Below are positions 1 through 12,289 of a stretch of 64,000 nucleotides of DNA, one piece after another. The DNA lies in assembly GCA_026545765.1 (NCBI GenBank), contig CM048840.1, positions 19,100,765-19,164,764 on the forward strand, in the 5' to 3' direction. The notes beneath the pieces were generated by a model. It searched no databases and was not told the origin of the DNA. It was given only the letters and a program-made list of their open reading frames with translations. A program made the position numbers and the translations under genes. The stretch's first letter is position 1; each line of letters starts with the position of its first letter. Source of the stretch: Plantago major (taxonomy: Eukaryota; Streptophyta; Magnoliopsida; Lamiales; Plantaginaceae).

Positions 1-3000
1 GCTAAATATATTACATAAAAACAAATCAGTAATTTTTGTGTTTAATAAGATACGTGAACAATCTTATCAAATTAGTTAGCTTATATGCTAGTACCAGTTA
101 GACTATAGAATTCAAATAACAACTTTATTTTAAAACTAATTTTAGCGAGCTTATAATAAATTAGCTAAAAAGAGCCATAAAATTAACAAAAAAACTCAAG
201 GAATGGATAGCGTTCTCCTAACGAGAACAAAAAAACTACCAACAAGGTCCCATCTAAATGAAAAAACAAACTTGTACAGAGTAGTTATTTATATTTCAAC
301 AAGGTTCTAGCTTGGCGTCGACCAAGGATTAACTTTATGTTTAATCCATAATTTGCAAAAGTACTAGCAGCTAAGCAGGCCGTTTTCTGGCCACGGAGCT
401 TAACTACCAACAAGTGTGTTTTGAAGGTGAATGACAAGAGATCATTAAGGCTTTGCAATCCTCCGGTGTCAATTACTCTCCAACAGGTGCAATTGTGGAA
501 GAGATCAAGTCTTTTATTTGTAATAATTTCAATTATGTGTGCCATTTAATTTCGTTCGTCGAACTGGTAGCTCACAATTTATCCAAAGGATTTTCTGAGA
601 TTGTGAGGGTAGTGAAACATAACCTTTTTAGTTGGCCTGATCTTGTACTGGTCTTTGATATTTTTATTAAATACATGATGTTGATTCTGAAAAAAGAATA
701 GAAATAGGAAACACATCAACTAGGAGAAAGCATATAATAAACTTATAAATGAAAAGAAAATGGTGGAGAAAGCATTAGAGTGAAATAAAATTGTTGATTC
801 TTATAAACTCCTATATAGCACTTGTGAATAAAGAACACAAAACAGAGTGAAGAACTCAATTGAGTTGAATTGATGATTGATATAATGAGTTTGAATACTC
901 AGAGATTACAAAGAAGATGAATAAAGATGATTGATATTCACAGACTACTACTGAACTACTTAAATAAGAAAAAGTAACTGTCTAATTCGTTTCCAAATTG
1001 GTTAAGAACTCTAAACCTATTTGGTATTATATGATTGATTACGAGAGGGAGAGAGTGGTGCATTAAGCTAAATATGTATTTCATGATTGCAAAAAGAAAA
1101 CGTTAAATAAATAAATACCAGAATATAGCACGCGGTAACATGCTATAGTAATACGTGTAGCGTGTTACGCGGATTCTTGTTATTTATATTTCAATAGTCC
1201 CCCACATTAATAGTTGGCTTCAAACTCTTTGAAGAGGTAATTTAAATGGAACTAAATACAGAATGTAATCTGTCTGGATCAGATTCAGATTCATATTGGG
1301 TGTGAGTTAAAGTCTCTCATACTGCGTCTCAGTTGAAAGATAAATCCAATTGTAACGATACGTGCAATCTAGTTATATGTATATTAATCCTCCCATACAC
1401 ACCTTATGTAAAAAAGTAGTGGTAGAAAATGGTTAAATTGAGTTATGTAACATACAATTATTTCCAATACAATATTCCTAACTATGTGGCCGGGCCGTTG
1501 TTACGCTTTTAAGATACATATAATGAGCCAGTAAAGACGCATGTGATATGCCTACAACTTGATTTGCATGGTTGTCATTCTTCAATTTTGGAGTTTTCTT
1601 CTTACCAATAATTAATAATTCACCATCAATTAATTTAATGATATTCACTTAAAACTTAGTATTTAATAGTCTTCTCACCAAGAATATCAAACGAACGATT
1701 CTGCAACCTATCCAAAAGAAAATAAGAATGTGACGATTTGGTAGAACTTTCAAAGAGTTTATTTGTTTCAAATTTACTAAATTTATAACCAAGTGGGAGA
1801 GCATTGTGCTATCTGATGCATAGGGAGACAAATTTCAATGACTAGAAATTTGTAGTTTTTTTGTGTGGGTATTATAAAGTAATTTGCCATCATTAACCAC
1901 TATTATATGATTACATTGTGGACTAAGAATGGTGTTAGCATATTGATATGTTGTGAGTTGTCAATTGTAAGTAGGTGTAGAGAGTGTCGATATTTTGTAT
2001 CCAAAATTTTATTCTCAGATATTTTGTCAATATGCAAGTATTAATAATATTTTTTAGTTCTCTCCCTAAATAAATACTACTACTAGTCATCATTTTCCAA
2101 GCATACTTGATTAGTATACTACTAACAGATGTAATTAGTGTAGTTATTCCGTCTCTTTCCCTTTCTTTTTAGTTTAGATGGACAATAATAGTCTGATTGA
2201 GAATTGAAGTATACTTACCCGCGCTTGGTGTAAAACCATGGGCTCATTTAATTGAGTTTTTAGTTCGAACCTTGTGAATTTAAAAGTGCCGTTGACAAAT
2301 TCACTATTTGAAAAATGATCAAAGAAGGTCCGTCCGTCCAACGCCATTGAATGAGAATGCAATGATATCCCGATCATTTACATAAATTGGATGGGAATGC
2401 CAACAAGTTAAACATAGTGTAAAAAGTAATGCGCATAAAATTGGGGAGAGTTATAAATACTAGAAGTAAAATGGTTGAGTTAGGTTATGTTCTTTTCGTT
2501 TGAACTGAACTTAACTTAACTGATCTGATCTTAACTGAACTGAACTAAATTGAACTGAATTGAACTTAAGTGTAGTATAAAAACAATCAGTTAGCTGACC
2601 GAATCAAATTAATGAGTTTTGATTATATGTTATTTTCATCAAAACTCATTAATTTCGCTTGACTTCATTTTTATACTACAATTGATTCGATTGATTCGAT
2701 TTAAGAAAAAACGTAAGCCGGTGTTCATTGTTCGAACACTTCAACTTCAACCAATGCCATAAACTTTATTGATTGAAAGTATAAATCACATGATCACAAT
2801 GGTGAAAATGAAAGGGATGTGGTCGCCAAAGATAAAAGTTTTATTCACATATGAAAACAACTTTGATCAATCAGATCCAAAACTATTGAAACTAATAAAT
2901 AAATTTGTGATAATAATCACTTATCAACTCAAAACCATCAGATATCTTCTAGTACATTCGATTTATGTACTCTAAAATCGCTACAGCCAGTGTTACTTAA

Positions 3001-4518
3001 TTGTTATCGACATTTAAAAGAAACTCGAAACGATCACCAAACTATTAAAGTGAACGAGTACTCTCACTTCAGCTCCTCAAAGTATAAAAAAGAGGTTAAA
3101 GGAGTGAACTATACTACTCATGTGCACATTTATTTCGGAGTCCATGCATAATAATTTCAAAGTTAAACGTGCAGTTATAGAACAATTTTAACATGAGTGA
3201 TGTATTGAGAAGATTCTAGGTACACATAAATAAATGAGTGCAATATGCGCGGTAAAATATATACATTGGTTTGTAATATCATTATATCATCGGAGTTAAA
3301 ACTGATTTACTCATCGTTCCAAATTACTGGACTTTTGATAGATTAAATAATGGCCCAGGGTTCAAATTTCAGCTTGCTCCACTTTATTTTTAGTTTTTGT
3401 GAGATAAGAAAAGTAAATTAATTTATAGACTAAACAGCATGCCGACCCGAGTACATTTGAGTCAAAAGACTTGTCGGCATGTCCGATGCCCCAACAAGTT
3501 AAGTGAAGATCCATATCACTATATTAGAAGAATTTACTTTAAATTAAGGTCTTAACCCGGTTAATCAACACTAATTTAATTAAGAATTAACACTTTCTGC
3601 AGTACAAGAGTATCTAATATTTTGGGAACATAAACCTTTTACCACTTTGTAGTATATCAAAGTACTTTTCTCATATTGATAATTGTGCTTTGAGCTAGGA
3701 AAGCGTTGTGTTGTGATACTTACCAACCAAGGAACTACTTGTAAAAGCTAAAGTCGATCACAATTATTGTCCTAATCAATCTTCAAGCTTAATTAATAAT
3801 AATATTACTCGCATATGTATATAACCGTGTATTTTGACTTGATCTTGGTATCTTCATAAAATAAAACTAAAACTGCATGGAGAATATATTATTAGTATTA
3901 TCGTATATTAACTCAACAGTTCGAGTTTAACACCAACATCTGATGCACATGTACCAATGAATTTCTTTTTCTTAAACGGCCAAATTTACCATTTCAACAT
4001 ATTAGCTTAACATACTATTATTACGCGAACCTATCACCTATGAACCTACCGTTTTCAGGTAAAAGGTAACGACTGCAGATTTCTGGTGTATTAAATACAC
4101 GGAGAAAACTTAATGTATAATGTATCAATATGTAAACTACATACTGTAGTTCCAACTTCCAACCTCATTGAGTCATAGTGTCTCTCACCAAATTAAATTA
4201 AAGTGCACGGAGACTTATATATATCTTCCTCATTTAGCTTTGGTAGTTTAAGTAGCACTAATTGTCACTTAAAAAGTTGTTCTAGAAGAGACCTTTTAAG
4301 ATTTTATTTTCTTTGAAAAAGTATTGTATCTATACTACATGTCTATAGCAAGTACTCCAATTTGCAATGGCTGTAAATTAATGGACTATATTGAGATTAA
4401 TGTAGAAATGATGTTATAATAGTATGTAATAGCTCCACATTTGATTTCTCTTGACTTTTTTATAATCCGTTTCAGGGCAAATTAATTTCATGTGATGATA
4501 AATTAATTCTAAATTATA
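1..4518. other. Intergenic, AT-rich, no supported gene
   Basis: No open frame here looks like a known protein, and none joins into a plausible spliced gene. The sequence is AT-rich with scattered short repeats. The one clear structure is the inverted repeat around 2571-2682, listed separately. A short inverted repeat (GCATGCCGAC near 3438, GTCGGCATG near 3473) is also visible. Confidence 0.6.
2483..2715. repeat. Inverted-repeat element, MITE-like
   Basis: The arms 2571-2623 and 2638-2682 are complementary (TAGTATAAAAA outside, AATGAGTTTTGAT inside) with a loop of about 14 bases. The left side carries a run of degenerate TGAACT units (2500-2570). A similar start (ggttatgttctttt) resembles sequence near 61530. 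I infer a non-autonomous DNA element. The family is not identified and no target duplication was found. Confidence 0.45.
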
Positions 4519-4775
4519 CTCCCTCCGTTTTTTTTAAAACTTGCTATATTGACTTTGACCGGTCAACTGTCTCCGACTTTGATCGCAAATTACTCTTAAA
4601 CTATAATAGTAAATAATTAAATAAAATTATATAATAAAAATTTAATTACTAAATTTTCATTATATGATTTTATTAAATTATTTACTATTATCGTTTAAGA
4701 GTAATTTGTGGTCAAAGTCGGAGACAGTTGACCGCGGAATAGTAAAATGAGAAGTTTTAAAAGGAACGGAGGGAG
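4519..4775. mobile_element. Stowaway-like MITE (Tc1/mariner type)
   Basis: The element starts CTCCCTCCG and ends CGGAGGGAG, and is flanked on both sides by TA (4517-4518 and 4776-4777). Almost the whole 257 bp folds back on itself: GACTTTGACCGGTCAACTG on the left pairs with CAGTTGACCGCGGAATAGT-like sequence on the right. This is the classic layout of a plant Stowaway MITE. It has no coding capacity. Confidence 0.85.
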
Positions 4776-4807
4776 TATTATAGTAATATTTAAATAATGG
4801 ATATATC

Positions 4808-5410
4808 AGGCTGGCTCCAACGACAGTTTGATGGAGAGTTTGATACTCCATCAAACGTTTCCTACGTGCTCCATCCATGGTTTGATGGAGTTTTCCATAT
4901 CAAACCCGTTTGAAAATTACATACGGGTTTGATGGAGTTGAAACCTCCTTTTTCCTTTTTTTTAAAATTTTTTGTTTCATTTTTCTTTTCTTTCTCTGTT
5001 TCTCTTTTATTTTATTTTATTTGTTTTCTAATCTCCTTTTTCATTTTCATTCTATTTCACATTTTATTTGGTAAATTATATATAGAATACTAATTGTAAA
5101 TTTTAATATATTCGAATTCACTAAAAAATGAACTTACATAAAATATATTCGAATATTGTAATTTTTTAATTTTAATTTTTTATTATTTCAATTAATTAAC
5201 GAAATTAAAAATAAATAAGAAGTATGAACTATGAAGTTTTAAAAGAAATGAAAAAAGAATAGTATGGTTTAAAAGGAAATGAGAAAATAAAATTGAAAAA
5301 GTGAGTATAATAGAGTTTGAAGGTTAGAGATGGAGAGTTTGGTTGAGTTTGTTGTTAGTGGAATGGTGATGTGGCAGTTTGATAGAGTTTGAAGGTTGAA
5401 GATGGTCTCA
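4808..5410. mobile_element. Probable non-autonomous DNA element with GTTTGATGGAG repeats
   Basis: The left end has repeated TTTGATGGAGTTT words on both strands (GGCTGGCTCCAACGACAG at 4809-4826). The right end has related GAGTTTGA words. The interior is AT-rich and non-coding. A related-looking end (CCATCTCCAGCAGTTGCAACTC) occurs near 18557. No clean target duplication was seen. Confidence 0.35.
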
Positions 5411-6709
5411 TAAATATAGTAGTATTGGTTTATTGGATTTTGTCAAGTGTCCAAAACACCAAACTTGAATTGCATGGCATGCATAACTATAATATGGGAA
5501 ACCATAACGCACATATAATTTTTCTAGGGCATGTCTTCTAGCATTTGCATTAGCAACTAATTACTTCATTCATACTACTAAGTTTGATTAGTCCTTAAAC
5601 AGTTGCTTATGTTTCATATCATGTAATGTTGGAACTTGGAAGCAGAGCTATAAGTTACAAATGTAACTTTGTCACGAGAAAAGGACGAGTGTCTACTTTG
5701 TGGAGACAAAGCCACTACATTTTGTTTCTGGCAAGTGGCCTCCTTTAGATTTTTGTAGGATCTGGTTCCGTCCGTCCATTAAAATTAACTGTTTGTTTGA
5801 TTAGCGACTCCGAGGGTCGGGTTCGTTATAAATACTACTCAAATTTAATGTACGAAGATGTAGAAGTGAAGAAATAGTGAAATGAAAGTTAGCTGAGAAG
5901 TATACTTTAACAAAGTCCGTAAACAGAGTACCGAAATAAAACACTCTATGAACATAGCCGGTTTTATGTATTGCATCGTTCGGTTTTCGTGTTATTTGAT
6001 CTCACCGCATGAAACAGACTACTGGAACAGCTGACAGATTTTCTGAGACTTCACCAGTACTAGAAAGTAGCAGCTAGCTTCAGAGTATTGAATTAATAAG
6101 CAATCTAGTTGTGTGATGCAATATTGTTGGACAAGAAAACGACCCATAGAGTGCATTTCACATTCTAGCAATTATCATCAAGACATCAATGATCATTATG
6201 CACCAACAATAGTCTCCTACAGACAGCTTGCAAACCTTAATTTGTAGTACAATGCAATAACAATACATTATGAATCTATACCTACCAAACCGAAGAGTAT
6301 TACTTGAACCGAATTAGTGAATTTTTCATAGATCTTATGACTAGAAATCATTCACAACACGTATTGGTTGGTTACGTGAATCCCTCATGTGTTGAAGCTG
6401 TGGAGCATTTTTAATTACGTGGTCTATAGACCTCCAAAGAATAGCACGTGCTCATGTTGTTGCTTGCTTCAGCCTGTAGGTGCAGGATTTATGGAGTAAC
6501 CATTTGTAGCATATTTTGGCCTGCGTGTGATATTTGAAGCAAAAATCTTTTGGACCACTTTGTTGCCAATATCTTTTGGTCCACTTATAGAAGCTAAAGA
6601 AAGTTATATTCGCCGCACGACTTTTAATAGATGATGATAAATTAGTAAAATGTGTATGCTATCTATTACTAATTGCTTTAATTTATTAGTAGTTTTGTTT
6701 GTATGGTGA
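5411..6709. other. Intergenic, no supported feature
   Basis: No coding signal, inverted repeat or family-level match was recognised in this stretch. It ends where the duplicated NQR segment begins. Confidence 0.5.
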
Positions 6710-7605
6710 TTTAGGGTAGCTTGTTGGCTATTTGAAGCAGCCAAAATAGATCCTTGAACATCACATCGCCGAACTGTTGAAGATTGAGTTTAAGAAATGG
6801 GTCAAAAGTAGAAACAATTTAACATCATGCAGTACCACAGTTGGACTATTTATGGCCAAGAATAAATGTTCATCGACTAGTACAAAAGCATGTGATTTGA
6901 CAGTTTTTTCTAAGCTAAGACGTCTTGACTACCTTGTCTTTAATGTATTGTCTGATACGATATTTAATGATATGATAATCTGATACAACCTTTAAAGATC
7001 GAAAAGTAGACTTCATGCAGAGTAAGAAAAAACTGATTTGACCATCAAATTTGATTTACTATTCTACATATCCATCCAATGACACTTGTAACGACCTAAT
7101 CTGACCACTGGTGGCCCGAGAGACTACCCGTTAGGCCAGCACAATGACTAAAGTATACGCTTTGGACCTAATCACCACGGATAGAATCACTTAAAACTTG
7201 TATAGCGTTTATACTCGAACCATGTGTGTGTGCGCGCGCATGCGCTTGTATAATGTTCATCCTACACACTCTTAATGGAGGTGGGTATCACAACCCTAGT
7301 TCAGTGTGTGGTTAGAGTAAGCATCAATTTGCAACAACCTTTTGAGAAACTAGAGGATTGATTATATATACCTGTAGGTAAAACATTTCATTTTATTAGG
7401 AATCTGGACTAAGTTGGTCCAATAAAAGCAAATTGTCCACAGTGCAAAGAAAAAGATCCACTAGGCCCAACAATAACATACACACCTGAAGCCTCATTGA
7501 GCTTGGTCTTTTATTATTTATTCTAAACAACAAACAAGAACTGGACTCTAAAAGGGCAAAGTCCCGTACATATAATTTTACACCATTATACAACAATGCA
7601 GTGTG

Positions 7606-9806
7606 TTAATTGCACTTACCTTGGAGACGCAGGGTAAATGCGTATAAGGACAGTAGCACCTCTTTCAGCTTCTCCTTGGTTCCTTCATCAGTCAAGTTGC
7701 CCTCAGTATCAAACTTTGCAGGTTTTTGGAACACATTGAGGAAAAACTCCGGCTTGTTAATGAAATGTAGATCCAGGTAAACACCAATCTGGCGAAGATG
7801 ATATTGCGATCTATCCCCACCAAAACCTCCACCTGCACTAACTATTGCAGCTGATTTGTCGGCCCAAACGTTTGGGGGTCGTGAAGCCCAGTCAATAGCA
7901 TTTTTCAGTGGTCCTTCAGAAATCATGAAACTATTAGTATTGAAAACAAGGCGTACCAGAATACGCATGGATAAAGATAATGACAATGTAGAATCTAAAA
8001 GTTTTAACCCCCACACATTTTGCTTTCCCCTGAGCTAATGAAAAATCATCGAGATGTGTAGAAACATGGATCTTAAATATGGATACGGAATCATGTTGGA
8101 AAACTGAATGATCGATGCAGCATCCCCATTCCCACCACGCAATGAAGCCTTGTTAAAAATCTGTAGGCGCTTGACAAATAATTCCTGCATGGCTGCACCA
8201 AGTTCCATCTATAGTGCTATATGAATTACCTACAAATTTTACTCAGTACACTCTTGTTTTTCTTTTGATTTGATTACTACTGCATAAACGAAGTTTATCT
8301 GATAGTTGATGCAAGCCACCATATACAATAAGCTCCAATATGTCTTTATTTTGAAAATCAAGTCACAAGCGTTTTTAGTTTCAACTGATAAGAACAAACT
8401 TTGAGCCACATATCTTGAATTTCTACTTAAATCATTAATTGGCAGATATTAAAGTTTCAAGTGGAGGTTTGACAGAATCTTATCCATATTATTAAATTTC
8501 AAGTGTTCAACACTATAAAAATGGTTCATCTTCATAATTTTCCTTATTTTACGATTCTTTTTTTTTTTTTAATTTTTTTTTTTTTTTGTTTAGAAATAGG
8601 ATTCATTGCAATTCACAAATATTTGCATAAATGAACGGGGCCAAATCAATACACAAATTAAGTAAAACAACTACAAGTTTCACCACGTTGTCAGGAGATG
8701 TAGATGTAGATTGAATACCCGTAACAGAGTAATTGTACTCAGGTGATGCAAAGAGTATGCTGTCAGCAGCCTGAATCTTGTCTCTGAAAGCCTCAACAGC
8801 CTCAGGGAATCTCCCATTGACCTCAAGATCCGTGTTGAGGAAAGGCAGTGGAGATATGTCCACATACTCAATATCCAAACCGTTCACCGACTTTGATATG
8901 TCCATAGCTAATCACCAATGGTACAGATTAGGCAGATGACACCAAACAGTTTGAGGAAACAAGGAAGAACTCAGCCAAATCACAATGGCCTCAGTATCAT
9001 ACAAAGATCAATCAAAGGAAAACAACAACGACAGACCACACTAATTTTGTCAATATATTATCTGATAACCTCATATATATCTTAACACAGGTACATATAG
9101 TGGTGAACTAAGTATTGGAAAAGACTGAGTCAGGTTATTAATTAGTATTATTACTAGTGCATAGGAGTAACATAATTAGGCAGCAAATTTTTACTAGAGG
9201 GATCGATGATCGATCCATAAGGAGTAGTACTAGGGTGCCTGGGTTTTTCCATACACTGGCACACAAGGCTCAAACTCTAGAATATAGCAGTGCATAGTAC
9301 TCCATCCGTTCCAATGGATACGTAGAAGTATCTCATTTTGGTCCGCTCATTGAAGTGTATACGTTTATATTGTTGATAAAATTCATCTCCTACTACCTAG
9401 CTTCATTATTAGTCATCCATCCTGATCCTGGCACTAAATAAAGCAATTAGTACGACATAGAAGCAGAAACCTGGTAAAAAATGGATGATCCATCCAATTA
9501 ATTAAGAAAAAAATGGTATAGAATTGAACATAAAGGAGGGAGTAAGAACTAAGAAGGTAAGGTTAATATAAAAAACAACTAAGCAGCAGAATTGAAATGA
9601 AATTAATGAGTTTTTGATATGGCTAAGCATAGAGATTGAGTAATTAAGATAGAGAATGAAGAAAGGGAAAATGCAAGTAATTAAGTAAGAAAAGGGATCG
9701 AGTAATTACCGGCATGGAGAAGAGAGCGATTGTAGGAGCCTTTACGGAGGGAACCACAAAGTGCGGCAATCTTCACTACTGGTGGTACTACTGCTTCTGC
9801 CGCCAT
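7606..9806 (-). CDS. NQR: NAD(P)H:quinone oxidoreductase, FMN-dependent (NQR), 3 exons
   Basis: This is a flavodoxin-like, FMN-dependent enzyme that reduces quinones by two electrons using NAD(P)H, probably in the cytosol. The exons, in coding order, are 9806-9710, 8907-8719 and 7913-7606 (594 nt, 197 residues), close to the Arabidopsis NQR length. All introns are GT-AG. The start is the ATG at 9806, giving MAAEAVVPPVVKIAALCGSL. Family motifs are GSLRKGSYNRSLL (FMN phosphate loop, about residues 18-30), SPEYNYSVTGPLKNAIDW (about 90-107) and GGGFGGDRSQYHL. The C-terminus LRLQGKCN ends two residues beyond the usual LQGK. The last codons read CAAG-GTAAGT, which is also a good donor site, so a longer spliced form is possible. 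A decayed second copy lies at 15407-17431. A Stowaway-like MITE sits between exons 1 and 2. Confidence 0.9.
9300..9542. mobile_element. Stowaway-like MITE in NQR intron 1
   Basis: Ends are CTCCATCCGTTCC and GGAGGGAG, with TA on both sides (9298-9299 and 9543-9544). A diverged copy sits at the equivalent place in the NQR pseudogene (17015-17233), so it inserted before the segment was duplicated. Confidence 0.7.
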
Positions 9807-11036
9807 GTCTCTTGTCTTTCTGCTCTGGTCTGGTCTGGTCCGGTCCGGTCCGGTCCAGCCTTGTAATAACTTAACTGATCCGACGATCACTTCAATTTTT
9901 TCTTCTTGGAGATACTACTAGATCGATTACTTTAATACAGTAAGACTTAAATAAGACAGAGGAGGAAAATGACTACCCTGAATTGAATGAGTGACTCTCA
10001 AATTGCCGGCGCACGTTTTTCTCACTTTGAATCTCAAATTGTACACTCGGTCGGTCAACAAATGGAGATGGAGGAGGATTATGATGCTTGTAATGTGCCT
10101 CACCCCTATTTTTACTTTCCTAGGTACCCCACTTTGTCAAGTTTGGAATTTTTATACTTTTAGTCACTCACTGATTGGTAAATTTGTAAATGTTTTAAAC
10201 CCATTTAAGTCAAGTTACATTTCCAAATGCATATTCGTAAATTTTGTGGTGATTGGTAGCATAAATTGGGCTTACCAAATCTGCATTTACGAAATGCAAC
10301 ACAGTGATTTGGTAAAAATTGCAAATTCAATTTTGCATTTGAGTATGGTACATTTATCATTAAATAACGTATTGGCCTTCTGATATCTTTTGTAATCGCT
10401 ATGATTGGTATGACTATCCGGATTCTTTAAATTGAAGTTGCATTTCACCAAATGTTTTGTAGAACTTGAAAATTATAACCAGATTAATATAAAATACCAT
10501 ATTCAAAACACCAGTAGATCTTGAAGAACAGAACAACCCTGAACTTTTACATGGCTACAATTTCCTCTAAAAGCTAACATAATTTAAACTATAACTAATT
10601 GCACTAGTGTTCATACAAAATGTTGTTCTTGACATCCATACTTGCACACATTCAGAATCTTATTCCTAAGAAGGTGCTACAACAACACAAACTTCCTGAT
10701 TAGCACTTCCATAATCATAGTAACAACAACCACTGGTCATAGTTTCAAATCTTTGTTTCAATGTCATTACTCAAAACATGATTTTAAGTCTTAACCAAAA
10801 CAAGAAAGCAACGGAAGCAGAGATACAATAGCCAATCAATAAACACTATAATCTTCATATTAACTGGAGTTGATGGAGGCAATAAAACAAGAACAAAGAG
10901 AGAACCATTTTTGCATCACAACGACATGAAATATATTACTATCGTGTACTAGGTCCATAAACTGGGCCAAAAGTACGTAGATGAAAATTTTCAACAAGAT
11001 GTTGGTATCTGAATTCGTGACAGATGACCAACCCCA

Positions 11037-12041
11037 TTAGGAGCCACCATGAATGCTCTGCAGCAGATATTTGGCATTGTGTAGAACAACATTCGTCTCC
11101 TCATTTGCAGCATCAAGTAAGCGGAGTTCCTTAATCTCTGCTGCCATTTTTCCATCTGTTCCTTGTGGATTTTGCCAAATAAAATAGTCATAAACACGCA
11201 CAGATTCTCGGTTCTGCAAGAAACCACTGTTACTAATTCACTCACGAAATAAGTCATTCCTCAAATTCATTGCTCATTTCTTTCAGCATGGGCTTCCCTG
11301 ATTCCAGCAGCTCAGACACCTTTACAAAAATGAAATCAGATGCATGTTAATACTAGTAACACTTGTGAATGATATGAAGTGAGTTTGAAAGACATAACCA
11401 ATCAATTTCACAAGATGGTATGCCATGTACTCAGTATTCTAGACCAAATTAATTTCGTCAAGACATTTTACCAGTCAAGTAAAATTGTTGATTTTCTCCA
11501 AAATGTTGGCGATCTCAGCCTCTATTTGTTCAAAATTTGCAGTTGTTGTCTCAGTTGCAGACACATAATCTTCCCACTCGAAATCAACGCACATAGACCG
11601 TAGTAGCGGCGAGCGAAATGGGAGCAGCCTAAACCGTGAAAACGGGCTCATCCACTAATTTAAGCTTGTTCTTCCCAACATTTAACATCTGCAGCATATA
11701 AGAACCACATGGTATTGTGTTGAGATCAATATTCAAACGCTTGGAGCAAGTCGATAATGTAACTCCTATGAACGACAATAAAATTCCATTGTAAAAAATG
11801 TAGTTCCAAAAATCAAACTAAAGTTACCAACGCTTAAGCATTACTTATACAGTAACTGTACTAATATCTTCGTACACTTAGAAGCCAGGCAAGTAATCTA
11901 ATGTGGATGCAGTGTTGAAAAGTTGGACAAGATTAAAAGAGAACTTACAATGAGTTTAGTAAGGCCTTCAATGCCTTTCAAGCTCCAAAGCATGTCCTGC
12001 AAAATCGATAACGACTTCAAATTCAAACATGACTTCAGACC
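11037..12041 (-). pseudogene. Chimeric gene relic: LRR exons joined to an unidentified protein
   Basis: Reading the minus strand, exon-like block 12041-11949 (acceptor CAG, donor GTAAG) encodes GLKSCLNLKSL and SLKGIEGLTKLI. Block 11688-11647 encodes LNVGKNKLKLVDE. Together these match the SDS22-type leucine-rich repeat protein family (Arabidopsis At5g22320-like). The LRR frame then runs into plastid rRNA sequence (11646-11598). Beyond it lie unrelated coding-like pieces: EWEDYVSATETTTANFEQIE (near 11579-11520), KVSELLESGKPMLKEMS (near 11330-11275) and EIKELRLLDAANEETNVVLH (near 11145-11085), with frame breaks between HKEQMEKW and EIKELR. The second protein looks like a coiled coil, but I do not recognise it. 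Stops and frame changes make a functional product unlikely. The relic sits inside the candidate element 10172-14068. Confidence 0.6.
11598..11646 (+). other. 49-bp chloroplast 23S rRNA fragment in nuclear DNA (NUPT)
   Basis: CCGTAGTAGCGGCGAGCGAA starts a 49-base stretch, ending GTGAAAACGGG. As far as I can recall, it is identical to the 5' domain of plant chloroplast 23S rRNA. The flanks are unrelated to rRNA. It lies exactly at the join between the LRR fragment and the second gene fragment, as filler DNA would. Confidence 0.8.
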
Positions 12042-12289
12042 CTGGAAAACATATCAATAAGTTTTTGAGAAACGGAAATGTGCAATTCACATAGCAGTAG
12101 ATAAATGAAAATCAGAAAAATACTTCAGTAGCACAAAAATTTAGCCAATCAAAATTCACTTACAGATCCAATTGGCAATCATGAACTGGGTGAATTTCAT
12201 CCAGTACCCCTCTTAAACGTTCTAATTACACATGGATACCAGTTAGATCAACAATAACATGCAAGTCCTGTTCGATATAAATCAATTAC

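Larger units (their letters stand above)
6710..10050. repeat. Duplicated segment, copy A (contains intact NQR)
   Basis: This segment matches 14838-17635 in the same orientation. Shared landmarks are CTATTTGAAGCAGCCAAAAT near the left end (6730 and 14858), the three NQR exons and their introns, a MITE, and CCGGCGCACGTTTTT at the right end (10007 and 17579). Copies differ by many substitutions and indels, so the duplication is not very recent. The two copies are about 4.8 kb apart. Confidence 0.85.

Noticed and set aside
9991..10383. 130-residue plus-strand frame
   Set aside because: Spans the end of the NQR segment and the inverted-repeat end of the candidate element. Composition is random and there is no family.
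11598..11646. Possible nuclear 25S rRNA fragment or rRNA gene
   Set aside because: The AAATGGGAGCAGCCTAAACC wording fits chloroplast 23S rRNA rather than cytosolic 25S, and 49 bp is far too short for an rRNA gene.
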